Source: Pseudomonas sp. MM211 (GTDB taxonomy: Bacteria > Pseudomonadota > Gammaproteobacteria > Pseudomonadales > Pseudomonadaceae). Taken from it: 64,000 bases of DNA. Below the pieces are notes generated by a model. The model worked only from the letters and a program-made list of their open reading frames with translations. It was not told the origin of the DNA and did no database searches. The stretch covers positions 4,464,001 to 4,528,000 of the forward strand of contig NZ_CP081942.1 of the NCBI RefSeq assembly GCF_020386635.1. Reading direction: 5' to 3'. Positions 8,429 through 18,233 of the stretch are shown in pieces. The stretch's first letter is position 1; each line of letters starts with the position of its first letter. The translations under genes were made by a program, and so were the position numbers.

Positions 8429-9990
8429 CACTTTACCTCGCTGACCATCTGCGCTGCGGTGCGGTCGCTGACCAGCGGCTCGACCTTGAGGCCTTTGCGG
8501 GCGGCCCAGATGTTCTGGTAATGGAACAGTGGGATGATGCCCACGTCGTCGCTGACCACCTGGGCGGCATCGCTGAGGATCGCGGCGCGACGGGTGTCAT
8601 CAAACTCTTCGGTGGCTTCGGCCAGTGCCTGGTCGACCTTGGCGTTGCTGTAGTGGCCCCAGTTGGAACCGCCCAGGCCCTTGGAAGCATCCGGGGTGGC
8701 GAGCACGTTGATCAGGCCGTAACTGGCCTCGCCGGTGCCGTTGCCCCAGGCGATGACGCTGACGGCGTATTCGTTCTTGTTGGCGCGGCTGGCGTAGACC
8801 GCCCATGGCACCACTTCCAGCTGCACCTTGACGCCGATGCGCGACCAGAACTGCGCCACGGCCTGCATCGACTCGGGCGCCAGCGGGTAGCGGTCACCGG
8901 GTACGTGCACGGTCAGCTGGAAGCCTTCGGGGTAGCCGGCTTCGGCGAGCAGCGCCTCGGCCTGGGCAGCATCGTAGGGGATGTCCTGAATCTGCGTGTT
9001 GTAGCCGAAGGTGCCGGCCGGCATCCACTGGTTGGCCACGCTGGCAGTGCCCTGGAGGATGCGTTCGGTGATGCCCGTGCGGTTGATCGCGACCGACAGC
9101 GCACGCCGCACGCGCGGATCACGCAGCGGGTTTTCAGCCAGTGGCTTGCCATCGTTGCCACGGATGAATTCGTTGCTGCCGGCACGCAGGCTCGGCTGCA
9201 CCAACAGGGCACGCAGCCCCGGATAAGCGTACAGGCTGACCTTGTCGCTCTTGCTCAGGCGCGCCACGTCGGCTGGCGACACCTTGTCGATGACGTCCAC
9301 GTCTCCGGCCAGCAGGGCGGCGGTGCGCGCGGCCGGGTTGGCGATGTAGCGGTAGTCGACCTTGTCCCAACGAGCGGGCGTGCCCCAGTAGCTCGGGTTG
9401 CGCTCGAACAGGGTGCGATCCCCCGGAACGTGGGAGACGAAGCGGTACGGGCCAGTGCCGACCATGGCCTTGCCGCTGTTGTAATCGTCGCTGCTCGACA
9501 GCGAACCGGTCTTGCGGCTGACCAGGTAGATGGAGTCGATATTGGGCAGCAGATTGGGGTTGGGCACCGAGGTGGTCACCCGCAGGGTGTGGGCGTCGAT
9601 AGCCTTGGCCGAAGCGACGGTGCGCAGGCCGGCGGAATAGGACGACAGGCTGCCGGGTACCTTGGGTGCGCGCTCCAGCGAGAACACCACGTCGTCGGCG
9701 GTGAACGGGGTGCCGTCCTGCCATTTGACGTCCTGGCGCAGCTTGAACTCCCAGGTCAGCGGGTCGATGACCTTCCAGCTTTCCGCCAGGCCGGGAAGGA
9801 TTTCGCTGTCGCGCCGCTCCAGCAACGAGCCGAATACGTGCAGGGCAATCGAACGATCGCCCGCGTAGTTGTTGAGTTGCGGGTCGAGGCTCGATACAGG
9901 GTCGGCATAGCCGATGCGCAGCGTCTCGGCCTGCACGCCAGCGGCGCCAAGCAAGGCAGCGGTTAACAGCGGCAGAAGGTTGAGTTTCAT
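8428..9990 (-). CDS. ABC transporter periplasmic substrate-binding protein (family 5)
   Basis: 520 residues with a signal peptide (MKLNLLPLLTAALLGAAG, cleavage likely after VQA, about residue 21). The body is typical of peptide, nickel and opine binding proteins of SBP family 5: 'DPVSSLDPQL', 'LAESWKVIDPLTWEFKLR', 'FTADDVVFSLERA' and 'GTGPYRFVSHVPGDR'. It should bind the imported ligand in the periplasm. I recall a subfamily (KPN_01854, TIGR04028) described next to the Avi_7169/7170 proteins, and this gene's position fits it. The gene starts 16 bases after the second ATPase gene. Placing the binding protein after the ATPases is less common than placing it first. Confidence 0.92.
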   Translation of the reverse strand: MKLNLLPLLTAALLGAAGVQAETLRIGYADPVSSLDPQLNNYAGDRSIALHVFGSLLERRDSEILPGLAESWKVIDPLTWEFKLRQDVKWQDGTPFTADDVVFSLERAPKVPGSLSSYSAGLRTVASAKAIDAHTLRVTTSVPNPNLLPNIDSIYLVSRKTGSLSSSDDYNSGKAMVGTGPYRFVSHVPGDRTLFERNPSYWGTPARWDKVDYRYIANPAARTAALLAGDVDVIDKVSPADVARLSKSDKVSLYAYPGLRALLVQPSLRAGSNEFIRGNDGKPLAENPLRDPRVRRALSVAINRTGITERILQGTASVANQWMPAGTFGYNTQIQDIPYDAAQAEALLAEAGYPEGFQLTVHVPGDRYPLAPESMQAVAQFWSRIGVKVQLEVVPWAVYASRANKNEYAVSVIAWGNGTGEASYGLINVLATPDASKGLGGSNWGHYSNAKVDQALAEATEEFDDTRRAAILSDAAQVVSDDVGIIPLFHYQNIWAARKGLKVEPLVSDRTAAQMVSEVK

Positions 9991-10006
9991 GGCAGCTTCC
10001 TGAGGT

Positions 10007-11002
10007 TCAAGGGTTGAGGTGGCAAGCGCTGAGGTGACCCGGCGCGATCTCGCGCAAGGCCGGCGCCTGCTCGCGGCAACGTGCCGTGGCGTGCGGGCAA
10101 CGCGGATGGAAATGGCAGCCGCCAGGTGGGTTCAGCGGGCTGGGCATTTCTCCGTGGATGGGCTGGTACTGGCTGCGGCGCAGGTCGAAACGCGGGATCT
10201 GCGCCAGCAGAGCCTGGGTGTAGGGGTGATTGGCATGCTCGAACAGTTCGTCGACCGTGGCGCTTTCTACCACCCGGCCGAGGTACATCACCAGCACGCG
10301 GTCGCAGAGGTGCTCGACCACGCCGAGATCGTGGCTGATGAACAGGTAGGTCAGGCCCAGTTGCTCGCGCAGGTCCATGAACAGATTGAGGATCTGTGCC
10401 TGGATCGACACGTCCAGCGCCGCCACCGACTCGTCGCAGACCAGCAGCTCCGGCTGTACCGCCAGGGCCCGCGCGATGCCGATGCGCTGACGCTGGCCAC
10501 CGCTGAACTGATGGGGGTAGCGGCGGCGCATCTGTGGGTCGAGGCCGGCACGCTGCAGCTGGGCGCTGACGTAGTCATCGAAACCCGCCGAGTCGGTCAA
10601 GCCATGCAGGCGCGCGCCCTCGCCGACGATGCGGTCGACCCGCAGGCGCGGATTGAGGCTGGAGTACGGATCCTGAAAGATCATCTGGGTACGTAACCGC
10701 GCCGCACGCCGCGCCCGCTCGTCCAGCAGATGCAATTGCTGGCCCTGCACCTCGACCTGGCCGGCAGTCGGCTCCAGCAGACCGGCGACCAGACGGCCCA
10801 GGGTGGACTTGCCGCACCCCGACTCGCCGACCAGACCGACCACCTCGCCACGGTTGATGCGCAGGTCGACACCGCTCACCGCCCGGGTGCGCTGCGCCGG
10901 CTTGCTCAGCCCCAAGCGCTCGCTCAGGCGCCCCAGCGCTCCCGCTGGCGGCGGGCCGAATACCTTGCTGACCTGGGTCAGCTGCACCAGGGCTTCACTC
11001 AT
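10007..11002 (-). CDS. Dipeptide/oligopeptide-type ABC transporter ATPase (DppF/OppF-like)
   Basis: 331 residues with Walker A 'GESGCGKSTL', ABC signature 'FSGGQRQR', Walker B 'LLVCDESVAALD' and switch His in 'FISHDLGVVEHL'. The C-terminal oligopeptide/dipeptide extension ends in a cysteine-containing segment (CHFHPRCPHATARC). It powers import as one of a heterodimer with the next upstream ATPase. I chose the ATG at 11002 because GGAGG lies five bases before it; a GTG at 11008 is also in frame. The ATG overlaps the preceding stop (ATGAGTGA). Confidence 0.92.
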   Translation of the reverse strand: MSEALVQLTQVSKVFGPPPAGALGRLSERLGLSKPAQRTRAVSGVDLRINRGEVVGLVGESGCGKSTLGRLVAGLLEPTAGQVEVQGQQLHLLDERARRAARLRTQMIFQDPYSSLNPRLRVDRIVGEGARLHGLTDSAGFDDYVSAQLQRAGLDPQMRRRYPHQFSGGQRQRIGIARALAVQPELLVCDESVAALDVSIQAQILNLFMDLREQLGLTYLFISHDLGVVEHLCDRVLVMYLGRVVESATVDELFEHANHPYTQALLAQIPRFDLRRSQYQPIHGEMPSPLNPPGGCHFHPRCPHATARCREQAPALREIAPGHLSACHLNP

Positions 11003-11966
11003 GCTCACCTCCAGGGTGGAAACAGCGCACCCAATGCGCCTTGGCCATCAGTTGGCTGGCGGGCTCGGCAACGCACAGCGCGCTGACTCGTGGGCAGCGC
11101 GCTGCGAAAGCGCAGCCGGCTGGCAAGGCCGCCAGGCTTGGCGCCATGCCAGGAATCTGCCGCAGCCGCTGGCCGCGCCGGTTACGGCTCGGCAGGCTGG
11201 CGATCAAGCCCTGGGTGTAGGGGTGCTGGGGGTTGTCCAGTACCTGGTCGACCGGCCCCTGCTCGACGATGCGCCCGGCGTACATCACCGCCACGTCGTC
11301 GGCCAACCCGGCGACCACCGAAAGGTCGTGGGTGATCCAGATCAGCGAACTGCCCTGCCGGCGCACCAGTTTCTGCACTTCGGAGAGAATCTGCGCCTGG
11401 ATGGTCACGTCCAGCGCGGTGGTAGGCTCGTCGGCGATCAGCAGATCCGGCCCGTGCAACAGGGCGATGGCGATCGCGATGCGCTGCCGCATGCCGCCGG
11501 ACAACTGATGGGGGTAGACCCGCAGACGCTCATCGGGGCTGGCGATGCCCATCAGCGCCAGGGTTTCGGCACAGTGGCGGCGGGCTGCCTCGTGGCTGAC
11601 CCGACGATGGGCCTGGACCGCCTCGATCATCTGCGTGTCGACGCGCAGCACCGGATTGAGGGTCATCATCGGATCCTGGAAGATCATCGCCAGGCGGTTG
11701 CCTTGCAAAGCGCGCAACTGCCCGGGTTTCAGGCGACGCAGATCCTGGCCCTGAAAGAGGATCTCACCGCTGGCGATACGCCCCGGCGCATCCACCAGAC
11801 CGAGGATGGAAAAGCCGGTGACCGACTTGCCCGAACCGGACTCGCCCACCAGGCCGAGAATGCGCCCCGGTGCCAGTTGCAGAGACAGATCGCGCACCGC
11901 CGGCAACGGCCCGCCACGGCTGTCGAAGACGGTGGTCAGGTGGCGGATTTCGAGTGTTGGCGTCAT
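10995..11966 (-). CDS. Dipeptide/oligopeptide-type ABC transporter ATPase (DppD/OppD-like)
   Basis: 323 residues starting [10 protein letters not shown]. Walker A is '[11 protein letters not shown]', signature 'LSGGMRQR', Walker B '[12 protein letters not shown]', and the switch region '[22 protein letters not shown]'. The C-terminal part has the family's cysteine cluster ([17 protein letters not shown]). Start at 11966, where ATGA overlaps the permease stop; a longer in-frame reading upstream lies inside the permease gene and is not used. It forms the nucleotide-binding pair with the downstream DppF-like protein. Confidence 0.93.
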   Translation of the reverse strand: MTPTLEIRHLTTVFDSRGGPLPAVRDLSLQLAPGRILGLVGESGSGKSVTGFSILGLVDAPGRIASGEILFQGQDLRRLKPGQLRALQGNRLAMIFQDPMMTLNPVLRVDTQMIEAVQAHRRVSHEAARRHCAETLALMGIASPDERLRVYPHQLSGGMRQRIAIAIALLHGPDLLIADEPTTALDVTIQAQILSEVQKLVRRQGSSLIWITHDLSVVAGLADDVAVMYAGRIVEQGPVDQVLDNPQHPYTQGLIASLPSRNRRGQRLRQIPGMAPSLAALPAGCAFAARCPRVSALCVAEPASQLMAKAHWVRCFHPGGEHE

Positions 11967-12847
11967 CGCTGCGACCTCGGGTTGAGCTGGTCGCGCAACT
12001 GATCGCCGACCAGATTGATCGAGACGATGGTCACCAGCAGTGCCAGACCGGGAAACAGGCTGATCCAGTACTCCTCGCCCATCATGTACTGGAAGCCATT
12101 GGCGATCAGCAGGCCGAGCGACGGCTCGGTGACCGGCACGCCCAGGCCGAGGAACGACAGGGTCGCCTCCAGGGTAATGGCGCGGGCAATCTGCAAGGTG
12201 GCGATGACGATCAGCGGCGGCAGGCAGTTGGGCAGGATGTGGCCGAGCATGATGCGCAACGAACCCAGCCCCTGCCCCCGCGCCGACTCGACGTACTCGC
12301 GGCGCCGCTCGACCAGCGCCTGGCCACGGGCGGCACGGGCGTAATAGGCCCACTCGAGCAGCACCAGGGTGAGCACCACGTTACCCACGCCCTTGCCCAG
12401 CCAGGCGAGGATCATCAGGGCCATGAGGATGCCGGGAAAAGACAGCAGCAGATCGACCAGACGCATCAGCGCGGCATCCACCCAGCCCCCACGGTAGGCG
12501 GCCAGCAGGCCGATCAGGGTGCCGATGCAGGCAGCGATCAGCGCCGAACCGATGCCCACCAGCAGGCTGATGCGCAGGCCGTAGACGATGGCCGAATAGA
12601 GATCGCGGCCCTGGCCATCAGTGCCTAGCCAGTAGGTGTAGCCGGCCGCCATGCTCTCGCTGCCCGGGGCCAGGCGCGCGTCGAGAACGTCCAGTTGCAT
12701 CAGGTCATAGGGGTTCTGCGGGGTGATCCAGGGCGCCAGCAAGGCGCTCAGGCCGACCAGCAGCAAACCGAGGACGCCGAGCACCGCCAAGGGCGACCTG
12801 ACGAAGTCGACTAGCAACTGACGCCAGGGTGAATGGGCAGTGATCAT
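11963..12847 (-). CDS. ABC transporter permease (DppC/OppC-like)
   Basis: 294 residues with an N-terminal span (about 20-40), a periplasmic loop carrying 'YWLGTDGQGRDLYSAIVYG', and about five further spans. The cytoplasmic coupling motif is 'EYVESARGQGLGSLRIMLGHILPN'. This is the DppC-type half of the translocation pore in the inner membrane. It overlaps its neighbours by four bases on each side (ATGA at 12844-12847 and at 11963-11966). Confidence 0.93.
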   Translation of the reverse strand: MITAHSPWRQLLVDFVRSPLAVLGVLGLLLVGLSALLAPWITPQNPYDLMQLDVLDARLAPGSESMAAGYTYWLGTDGQGRDLYSAIVYGLRISLLVGIGSALIAACIGTLIGLLAAYRGGWVDAALMRLVDLLLSFPGILMALMILAWLGKGVGNVVLTLVLLEWAYYARAARGQALVERRREYVESARGQGLGSLRIMLGHILPNCLPPLIVIATLQIARAITLEATLSFLGLGVPVTEPSLGLLIANGFQYMMGEEYWISLFPGLALLVTIVSINLVGDQLRDQLNPRSQR

Positions 12848-13821
12848 TGCTCACCTCCGGCCAGGCGTACCCGGGGGTCGAGTACTCGATAGAGCACGTC
12901 GACGAGCAAATTGAGGCTGACGAAGATCACCACCACGACCATCAGGTAGGCCAGCACCACGGGGCGATCCAGGGAGTTGATGCTGTCGAGGATCAGCTTG
13001 CCGGCACCGGGCCATGCGAAGATGCTTTCGGTGACCACCGCATAGGCGATGGTCGAACCGAGCTCCAGGCCGAGCACGGTGACCAGCGGGATCAGGGTGT
13101 TGCGCAGCACGTGCATGCGAATCACCCGGTGCGGCGCCAGGCCCTTGGCTCGGGCGAACTTGACGAAGTCCTGCTGCACCACTTCGCGTACGCCGGCACG
13201 GGTCAGGCGCAACACCAGCGCGACCTTGAACAGCGCCAGGTTGCAGGCCGGCAACAGCAGGTGGCGCCAGCCATCGAGGGTCAGCCAGGACCATTGCACG
13301 CCCAGCCACTCGGCGGTTTCACCACGGCCGCTGGCCGGCAGCCAGCCCAGGTGCACGGCGAACAGCATGATCAGCAGCAACGCCACCCAGAAGGACGGCA
13401 GGGAAAAACCGATGATGCTGCCGGCCATGATCAGGCGCGCCACCGGGTTGTCCGGGTGCAGGCCGGCGAACAGGCCAAGAGGCACGCCGATCAGCACTGC
13501 CATGGTCAGCGCCACCACCGCCAGCTCGAGGGTCGCCGGCAGGCGCTGAAAGATCAGTTGTAGGGCATCCTGGTGGTAGACGTAGCTGACGCCCAGCGAA
13601 CCCTGCAGAGCACCGCGCAGGAACCCCAGATACTGCATGGCCAGCGGCTGATCGAGGCCAAGCCGGGCAATGGCCTCCAGACGCTCCTGCTGATTGAGAT
13701 CTTCACTGACCAGAATATCCACCGGGTTGCCGACCGCCTGCAGGCCGATGAACACCAGCAGGCTCATCAACAGCAGCACCAGCAGCGACTGCAGCAGTCG
13801 ACGGATAAGCCAGCCGGTCAT
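12844..13821 (-). CDS. ABC transporter permease (DppB/OppB-like)
   Basis: 325 residues starting MTGWLIRRLLQSLLVLLLMS. Features are the DppB N-terminal span, 'LDQPLAMQYLGFLRGALQGSLG', about five more spans, and the coupling helix 'QDFVKFARAKGLAPHRVIRMHVLRN'. It pairs with the DppC-like permease. The ATG at 13821 overlaps the oxidoreductase stop by four bases, linking import and oxidoreductase production in one transcript. A longer frame upstream falls inside the oxidoreductase gene. Confidence 0.93.
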   Translation of the reverse strand: MTGWLIRRLLQSLLVLLLMSLLVFIGLQAVGNPVDILVSEDLNQQERLEAIARLGLDQPLAMQYLGFLRGALQGSLGVSYVYHQDALQLIFQRLPATLELAVVALTMAVLIGVPLGLFAGLHPDNPVARLIMAGSIIGFSLPSFWVALLLIMLFAVHLGWLPASGRGETAEWLGVQWSWLTLDGWRHLLLPACNLALFKVALVLRLTRAGVREVVQQDFVKFARAKGLAPHRVIRMHVLRNTLIPLVTVLGLELGSTIAYAVVTESIFAWPGAGKLILDSINSLDRPVVLAYLMVVVVIFVSLNLLVDVLYRVLDPRVRLAGGEQ

Positions 13822-15293
13822 CGCTCGCGCTCCTCGCTGGTCAGTTCGCCGGGCTGCCACTCGTCACCCTGCAGCTCGGGCTCGGCGTAGTCCTGCATGG
13901 CGGCGAAGTGCTGGTCGATATCCTCGACGAACAGCGTGCCGGCCAGGGCCTGGGCTAGCCGCTTGGCACCGTCGCTGATCGCCGGAATGTCCCCGGATAC
14001 ACCGCCGTAGCTGAGCGCTGCCGGGTAGCAGAAGCAGTGCACCTGCTCCAGGCCGGGGCAACTGCCGGGCTGCGCCTGCTGAAACTCGAACGCCAGGCCA
14101 AGATCGGGCAACTCGCTCAGCTCCGCCTGTGCGCCTGGCTCCTGGACGACTCGCTGCTCGGCGAAACGCTGTGCCCAGCTACGCACATGGGGCGCCAGGC
14201 TGGCGAATTCGGCACGCTGACGCATGTCATTGCTGAAGCCGGTGGCGAACACCAGGAAGTCGTAATCCACCTGGCCATCGGGCAGGAGCGCGCGCAGGCT
14301 GCCGTCGGCGTTGCGGCTGATCGACTCGATGCTGCGGCCGAGCAGGAAGCGTGCATTGGCGTGACGTGCCACGCGCAGGGTGCTGCCCTGGGGCGGCGGA
14401 ACCTGCTGACTGTTGAGGTAGTGGCGAATGCGCCATTTCCACTGGTCGCTCAGGCGCCAGTAGCCATGAGTCATGCCCGGGCTACCGGCGCCCTTGCCGC
14501 GGTTGATGCGTGGCAGCTGTTCACGGCGAATCAGCAGATCGACCCGCTGCGCGCCAGCCTCCAGCGCGGTCGCTGCCGCGTCCATGGCCGAGGCGCCACC
14601 ACCGACCACCGCCACACGCTTGCCGACGAACCACTCGGCCTGCAAGCCATCGGCAGAATGCGCCCAGCGCTCGCGGGGCAACTGCTCGGCCAGCGGCGGC
14701 ACCCAGGGGCCACCCAGGCCATCGCGACCGGTGGCCAGCACCACATGCCTGGCGGACACCGCGTGCTCGCCCTGCGGGCCGTCGATGCGCAGGCGTACCC
14801 AGCCTTCGGCCTGGGGCTGCACGGCCATTACCCGCTGCCCGTTGCGCACGTCGAGGCCGACCACGCGGCGGTACCAGCGCAGGTAATCGGCCCACTGCAA
14901 GCGCGCAATCTTGTCGAGTTGCTCCCAGGCGGAGATGCCGAACTGCGCCTCGAACCAGGCACGAAAGGTCAGTGCCGGCAAACCCAGTGCCGGGCCGGTG
15001 AGCTGCTTGGGGGAACGCAGGGTTTCCATCCGTGCGGTGGTCGCCCAGGGGCCTTCGAAGCCCTCCGCGGCTTTGTCCAGCACCACTACCGCAATGCCCA
15101 GGTGACGCAATTCGGTCGCCAGCGCCAGGCCCGCCATACCACCGCCCACGATAGCGACGTCAAGCAACTGCTCGCCATTCTGAAAACGTGGTTTGGCCCA
15201 GGCCTTGGCGGGTAGATCGAGCCATTGCAGGTCTTGGCGCAAGCGCGCTTCGAGGGCGGACAAACCGATGGGGGCACTGGCGTTGCGGGTCAT
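13818..15293 (-). CDS. FAD/NAD(P)-binding oxidoreductase (flavin-monooxygenase-like)
   Basis: 491 residues. The FAD-binding Rossmann motif is 'VAIVGGGMAGLALATEL' (GxGxxG at residues 50-55). A second dinucleotide fold is 'VAVVGGGASAMDAAATAL'. 'FLVFATGFSNDM' near the C-terminal third matches the ATG motif of flavin monooxygenases. The protein belongs to the broad CzcO/FMO-like class and probably oxygenates or oxidises an organic substrate with NAD(P)H. It is cytoplasmic. Start ATG at 15293; upstream in-frame codons lack protein-like sequence. It lies 76 bases after the TonB receptor gene and is translationally coupled to the DppB-like permease. Confidence 0.87.
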   Translation of the reverse strand: MTRNASAPIGLSALEARLRQDLQWLDLPAKAWAKPRFQNGEQLLDVAIVGGGMAGLALATELRHLGIAVVVLDKAAEGFEGPWATTARMETLRSPKQLTGPALGLPALTFRAWFEAQFGISAWEQLDKIARLQWADYLRWYRRVVGLDVRNGQRVMAVQPQAEGWVRLRIDGPQGEHAVSARHVVLATGRDGLGGPWVPPLAEQLPRERWAHSADGLQAEWFVGKRVAVVGGGASAMDAAATALEAGAQRVDLLIRREQLPRINRGKGAGSPGMTHGYWRLSDQWKWRIRHYLNSQQVPPPQGSTLRVARHANARFLLGRSIESISRNADGSLRALLPDGQVDYDFLVFATGFSNDMRQRAEFASLAPHVRSWAQRFAEQRVVQEPGAQAELSELPDLGLAFEFQQAQPGSCPGLEQVHCFCYPAALSYGGVSGDIPAISDGAKRLAQALAGTLFVEDIDQHFAAMQDYAEPELQGDEWQPGELTSEERER

Positions 15294-15369
15294 GAAGATA
15301 CTCACGGTTGAAGTGCAAAGCCGCAGCCGACGTTCACCGGCTGCGGCACGAGGCCGGCTCATCGACGGG

Positions 15370-17874
15370 TCAGAAGTCGATGCTCAGGCGGGTGTAGTAG
15401 TAGGCGCCGTAGGAGCCGAACGGCGAGATGGTCGAGTAGTAGGAGCCACCCGAAACGTCATTGACGGTGTGCTTGTCCGGGTACACGTCGAACAGGTTCT
15501 CCGCACCGAGGGTCACGCGCACGTTGTCGGTCAGGCTGTAGGTGGCGTCCACATCGGTGATCCACTTGGCGCTGAATTCCTGATCCACCGTGGTGCCGGT
15601 GCCGAGCAGCTTGACCTTGCCGTAGCGGGTGTTGCGCAGGCCGATATCGAAATCGCCGACCTGCCAGTTCACCCCGAGGATGTATTTGCTCCTCGGCTTG
15701 GAGTCGGTGACGCTACCGATCTCGGTACGCTGGAAGCGCGACAGACCGAGGCCTTGCAACTGCGCAGGATTGGGCGCCATGTCGGTGATGCTGGTGTCGT
15801 TCCAGTTGGCCGCAACAGTCCAGCGCAGACGGCCGTACTGGGCCAGACGCTGGGTGTAGTCGGCGACCAGATCGAGGCCCTTGGTGCGGGTGTCGAAGGC
15901 GTTGGCGTAGTACTGCACCTGCTGCACGTGACCGAAGCCATTGGCATCGAGAATCGCGTCCACCGCCGCGCCTTGAAGCGGGCTGATCAGGGCGATGCGG
16001 TCTTCGAGGTCGATCACATAGGCATCCGCCGCCAGATTGAGATCGGTGATCGGCGTCCAGGTCAGGCCCAGGGAGTAGCTGGTGGACTTCACTGGGGTCA
16101 GTTCTTCGGCGCCCAGGGCGCGGCCGATGGCGGAGTCCGCCTGGACGCGCTTGATCATGATGTCCACCGTGTCGTTACCGACGGTGCGGCGGCCCAGGCC
16201 GGTCTTGGCATAGCCCTGCTGGGTGAGCGAGGGCGCCACGAAGCCGGTATTGATTGCACCGCGCACCGCGAACGCCGGGGTAAAGGCATAACGCGTGGCG
16301 AGCTTGCCGTTCCAGGTACTGCCGGCGCTGTCGGTGTAGCGCTCGTAGCGGCCAGCGGCGCCGACGTACCATTTATCGGTGACGTCCAGGCCCAGATCCA
16401 CATAGGCAGCCGAGGTGCTGCGGCGCAGGTTGGCTTCATCCTCGGGCAGCAACAGATAGTTGCCCAGTGCACCGATGGCCGCTTCCTGCCCGGCACGCGG
16501 GTGGCCAGCCGGGAACACGTAACGGCCATTGACGTAGGAGGCCTCGTCACCGGACTCGGTGACATAGTGATCCTCGCGGTACTCCAGCCCGGTGGCGAAG
16601 TTAAGCGGGTTGGCCAGGCCGATATCGACGTGGCGGTTGAAATCCAGGTTGGTGACCCACTGGCTCAGTTCGTTGTTCTGCAGGTAGAACTCGGTGGGGC
16701 TATCCGGCCCCAGCGAGGGGTTGAGGTTGTTGCTAGAGTCCATGCGCTGGGTGTTTTCACCGTAGGTGGTACTCAGATCCCAGTTCCAACCGGCCAGCTC
16801 CTCGCCCTTGATCCCCCAGGTGGTGTGGAAGTCGCGGGTGTCGAACTCGAAGTCCGGGGCGATGCCGTCCGGATACAGTTCGGTGAGCACGGTGTTCGAG
16901 TTGGGCCGGCGGAAACCGATGGAGACCAGGGCGTCCTGCTTGGTGTAGGTACTGAAGGAGTACAGACGCAGATCGTCGCTCAGCGGCAGCTCGGCGTTGT
17001 AGGACAGGTTCAGCTGCTCGATCTCCGGCAGGCCGCCGCCGTAGGAACGACGTTCCACGGTGTTCTCCCGTGGGTCGGGCTGGCCATTCACGGGGTAGTA
17101 GAAGCTACCGGTGGCCTCCGCCGAGCGCTTGGTGCTGTCCTGGTTCTTCCAGTCCAGGGTCAGGCTCAGGAAGCCTTCATTGGGAAGGCCCAGGCCGTAG
17201 TTGAGGCTCTGCTGATAGGTTTCACCGTTGGAGCCGACGCCGCTGGCGTAATGGGAGCGACGCCCCGCCGTGGTGGTGGCGCTGCCGCCACTGCTGTCGG
17301 ACTTGAGGATGATGTTGATCACCCCGGCCACGGCGTCGGAACCGTACTGAGCCGCCGCGCCATCGCGTAGCACCTCGACCCGGTCGACGGCGGCCATGGG
17401 AATCGAATCCAGATCCGCGGCGTTCCAGCCTTCCTGCAGCCCCGAGCCTTCCGAAGACACCGCGTTGGCATGGCGGCGTTTGCCGTTGACCAACACCAGC
17501 ACGTAACCGCCCCCCAACCCGCGCAGGCCGGCAGAGCGCGCCACGTTGCTGTAGGCGCCACCGGTGACCTTGGCCACGTGGAAGGACGGCAGCAGGTTCG
17601 AGAGCACGTCACGCAGGGCACTGGCGCCCTGCTTCTCCAGGGCTCTGGCATCCAGCACATCGACCGGCACCGGGCTGTCCGCCACGGTGCGCTGAGTACC
17701 GCGGTTACCCACCGAAATGACGGTTTGCAGTACCGGCTCATCGGCTGCGACAGCGACTTCCTGCGCCATCGACTGGCCAGCCAGCGGCGCCAGGCACAGG
17801 CCGATGGCCAAGCTCAGCGGGCTGCGCGCCAGACGACGTCGATGATTCGCGTTGATGGATGGTTTGGATGACAT
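15370..17874 (-). CDS. TonB-dependent outer-membrane receptor
   Basis: 834 residues from the ATG at 17874, preceded by GGGGAG seven bases upstream. There is a long basic N-terminus followed by a signal peptide (SLAIGLCLAPLAGQSMA, cleavage about residue 37). The plug domain (about 50-190) contains 'DVLDARALEKQGASALRDVL', 'NVARSAGLRGLGG' and 'VDRVEVLRDGAAAQYGSDAV'. A large beta-barrel follows, ending in the outer-membrane Phe (YYYTRLSIDF). It should take up a ligand using TonB energy. It is the first gene of the cluster and probably captures the compound that the ABC transporter then imports. Nothing marks it as a siderophore receptor. Confidence 0.92.
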   Translation of the reverse strand: MSSKPSINANHRRRLARSPLSLAIGLCLAPLAGQSMAQEVAVAADEPVLQTVISVGNRGTQRTVADSPVPVDVLDARALEKQGASALRDVLSNLLPSFHVAKVTGGAYSNVARSAGLRGLGGGYVLVLVNGKRRHANAVSSEGSGLQEGWNAADLDSIPMAAVDRVEVLRDGAAAQYGSDAVAGVINIILKSDSSGGSATTTAGRRSHYASGVGSNGETYQQSLNYGLGLPNEGFLSLTLDWKNQDSTKRSAEATGSFYYPVNGQPDPRENTVERRSYGGGLPEIEQLNLSYNAELPLSDDLRLYSFSTYTKQDALVSIGFRRPNSNTVLTELYPDGIAPDFEFDTRDFHTTWGIKGEELAGWNWDLSTTYGENTQRMDSSNNLNPSLGPDSPTEFYLQNNELSQWVTNLDFNRHVDIGLANPLNFATGLEYREDHYVTESGDEASYVNGRYVFPAGHPRAGQEAAIGALGNYLLLPEDEANLRRSTSAAYVDLGLDVTDKWYVGAAGRYERYTDSAGSTWNGKLATRYAFTPAFAVRGAINTGFVAPSLTQQGYAKTGLGRRTVGNDTVDIMIKRVQADSAIGRALGAEELTPVKSTSYSLGLTWTPITDLNLAADAYVIDLEDRIALISPLQGAAVDAILDANGFGHVQQVQYYANAFDTRTKGLDLVADYTQRLAQYGRLRWTVAANWNDTSITDMAPNPAQLQGLGLSRFQRTEIGSVTDSKPRSKYILGVNWQVGDFDIGLRNTRYGKVKLLGTGTTVDQEFSAKWITDVDATYSLTDNVRVTLGAENLFDVYPDKHTVNDVSGGSYYSTISPFGSYGAYYYTRLSIDF

Positions 17875-18233
17875 TGCGGTACTCCCCGGTAAATCGCCAT
17901 TGGTAGGAAAGGTGTTGCGGCGATGTGCCGAGGTCGGCTGGATTTCCGCGTAAAAGGGCTGACCATTGACTGGCCGTGATAACGGGCTCATTGATGCGTT
18001 TTATTAATTCAATAAGCCTTTGAATCCATAAAACGAATGATAAACCTTGAATTTTATTCCTTAAAATAAATTATTTAACTATTTATATATCCGAAAAGAA
18101 TATAAAGCTCAGCACGACAGCCGTCCTTCCGGGCGAGCGATCCAGAAAGGCCAGGGACATATCAGGCAGATGATGCAGGACAGCTACGGAGCAGCCGCGC
18201 CTTGGCGGCGCGGGAGATCAAGCGGAGGGTGGG
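17875..18233 (-). promoter_or_regulatory. AT-rich leader/promoter region of the nine-gene cluster
   Basis: This 359-base gap lies between the LysR gene and the TonB receptor. Bases about 17995-18115 are strikingly AT-rich compared with the rest of the window, which fits a promoter and regulator-binding region for the downstream cluster. I could not fix a single -35/-10 pair or a convincing LysR T-N11-A site. No gene is visible. Confidence 0.5.

Noticed and set aside
8413..9966. A 517-codon open frame on the plus strand
   Set aside because: Antisense to the ABC binding-protein gene, which has a clear signal peptide and family motifs.
13818..15362. Idea that the flavoprotein is a siderophore ornithine/lysine hydroxylase
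   Set aside because: No siderophore synthesis gene is nearby and the TonB receptor shows nothing siderophore-specific, so only the general FMO-like class is supported.
15193..17370. A 725-codon open frame on the plus strand
   Set aside because: It lies antisense to the TonB receptor and flavoprotein genes, whose domains are unmistakable. Its translation has no recognisable motifs and reflects high GC at third codon positions.
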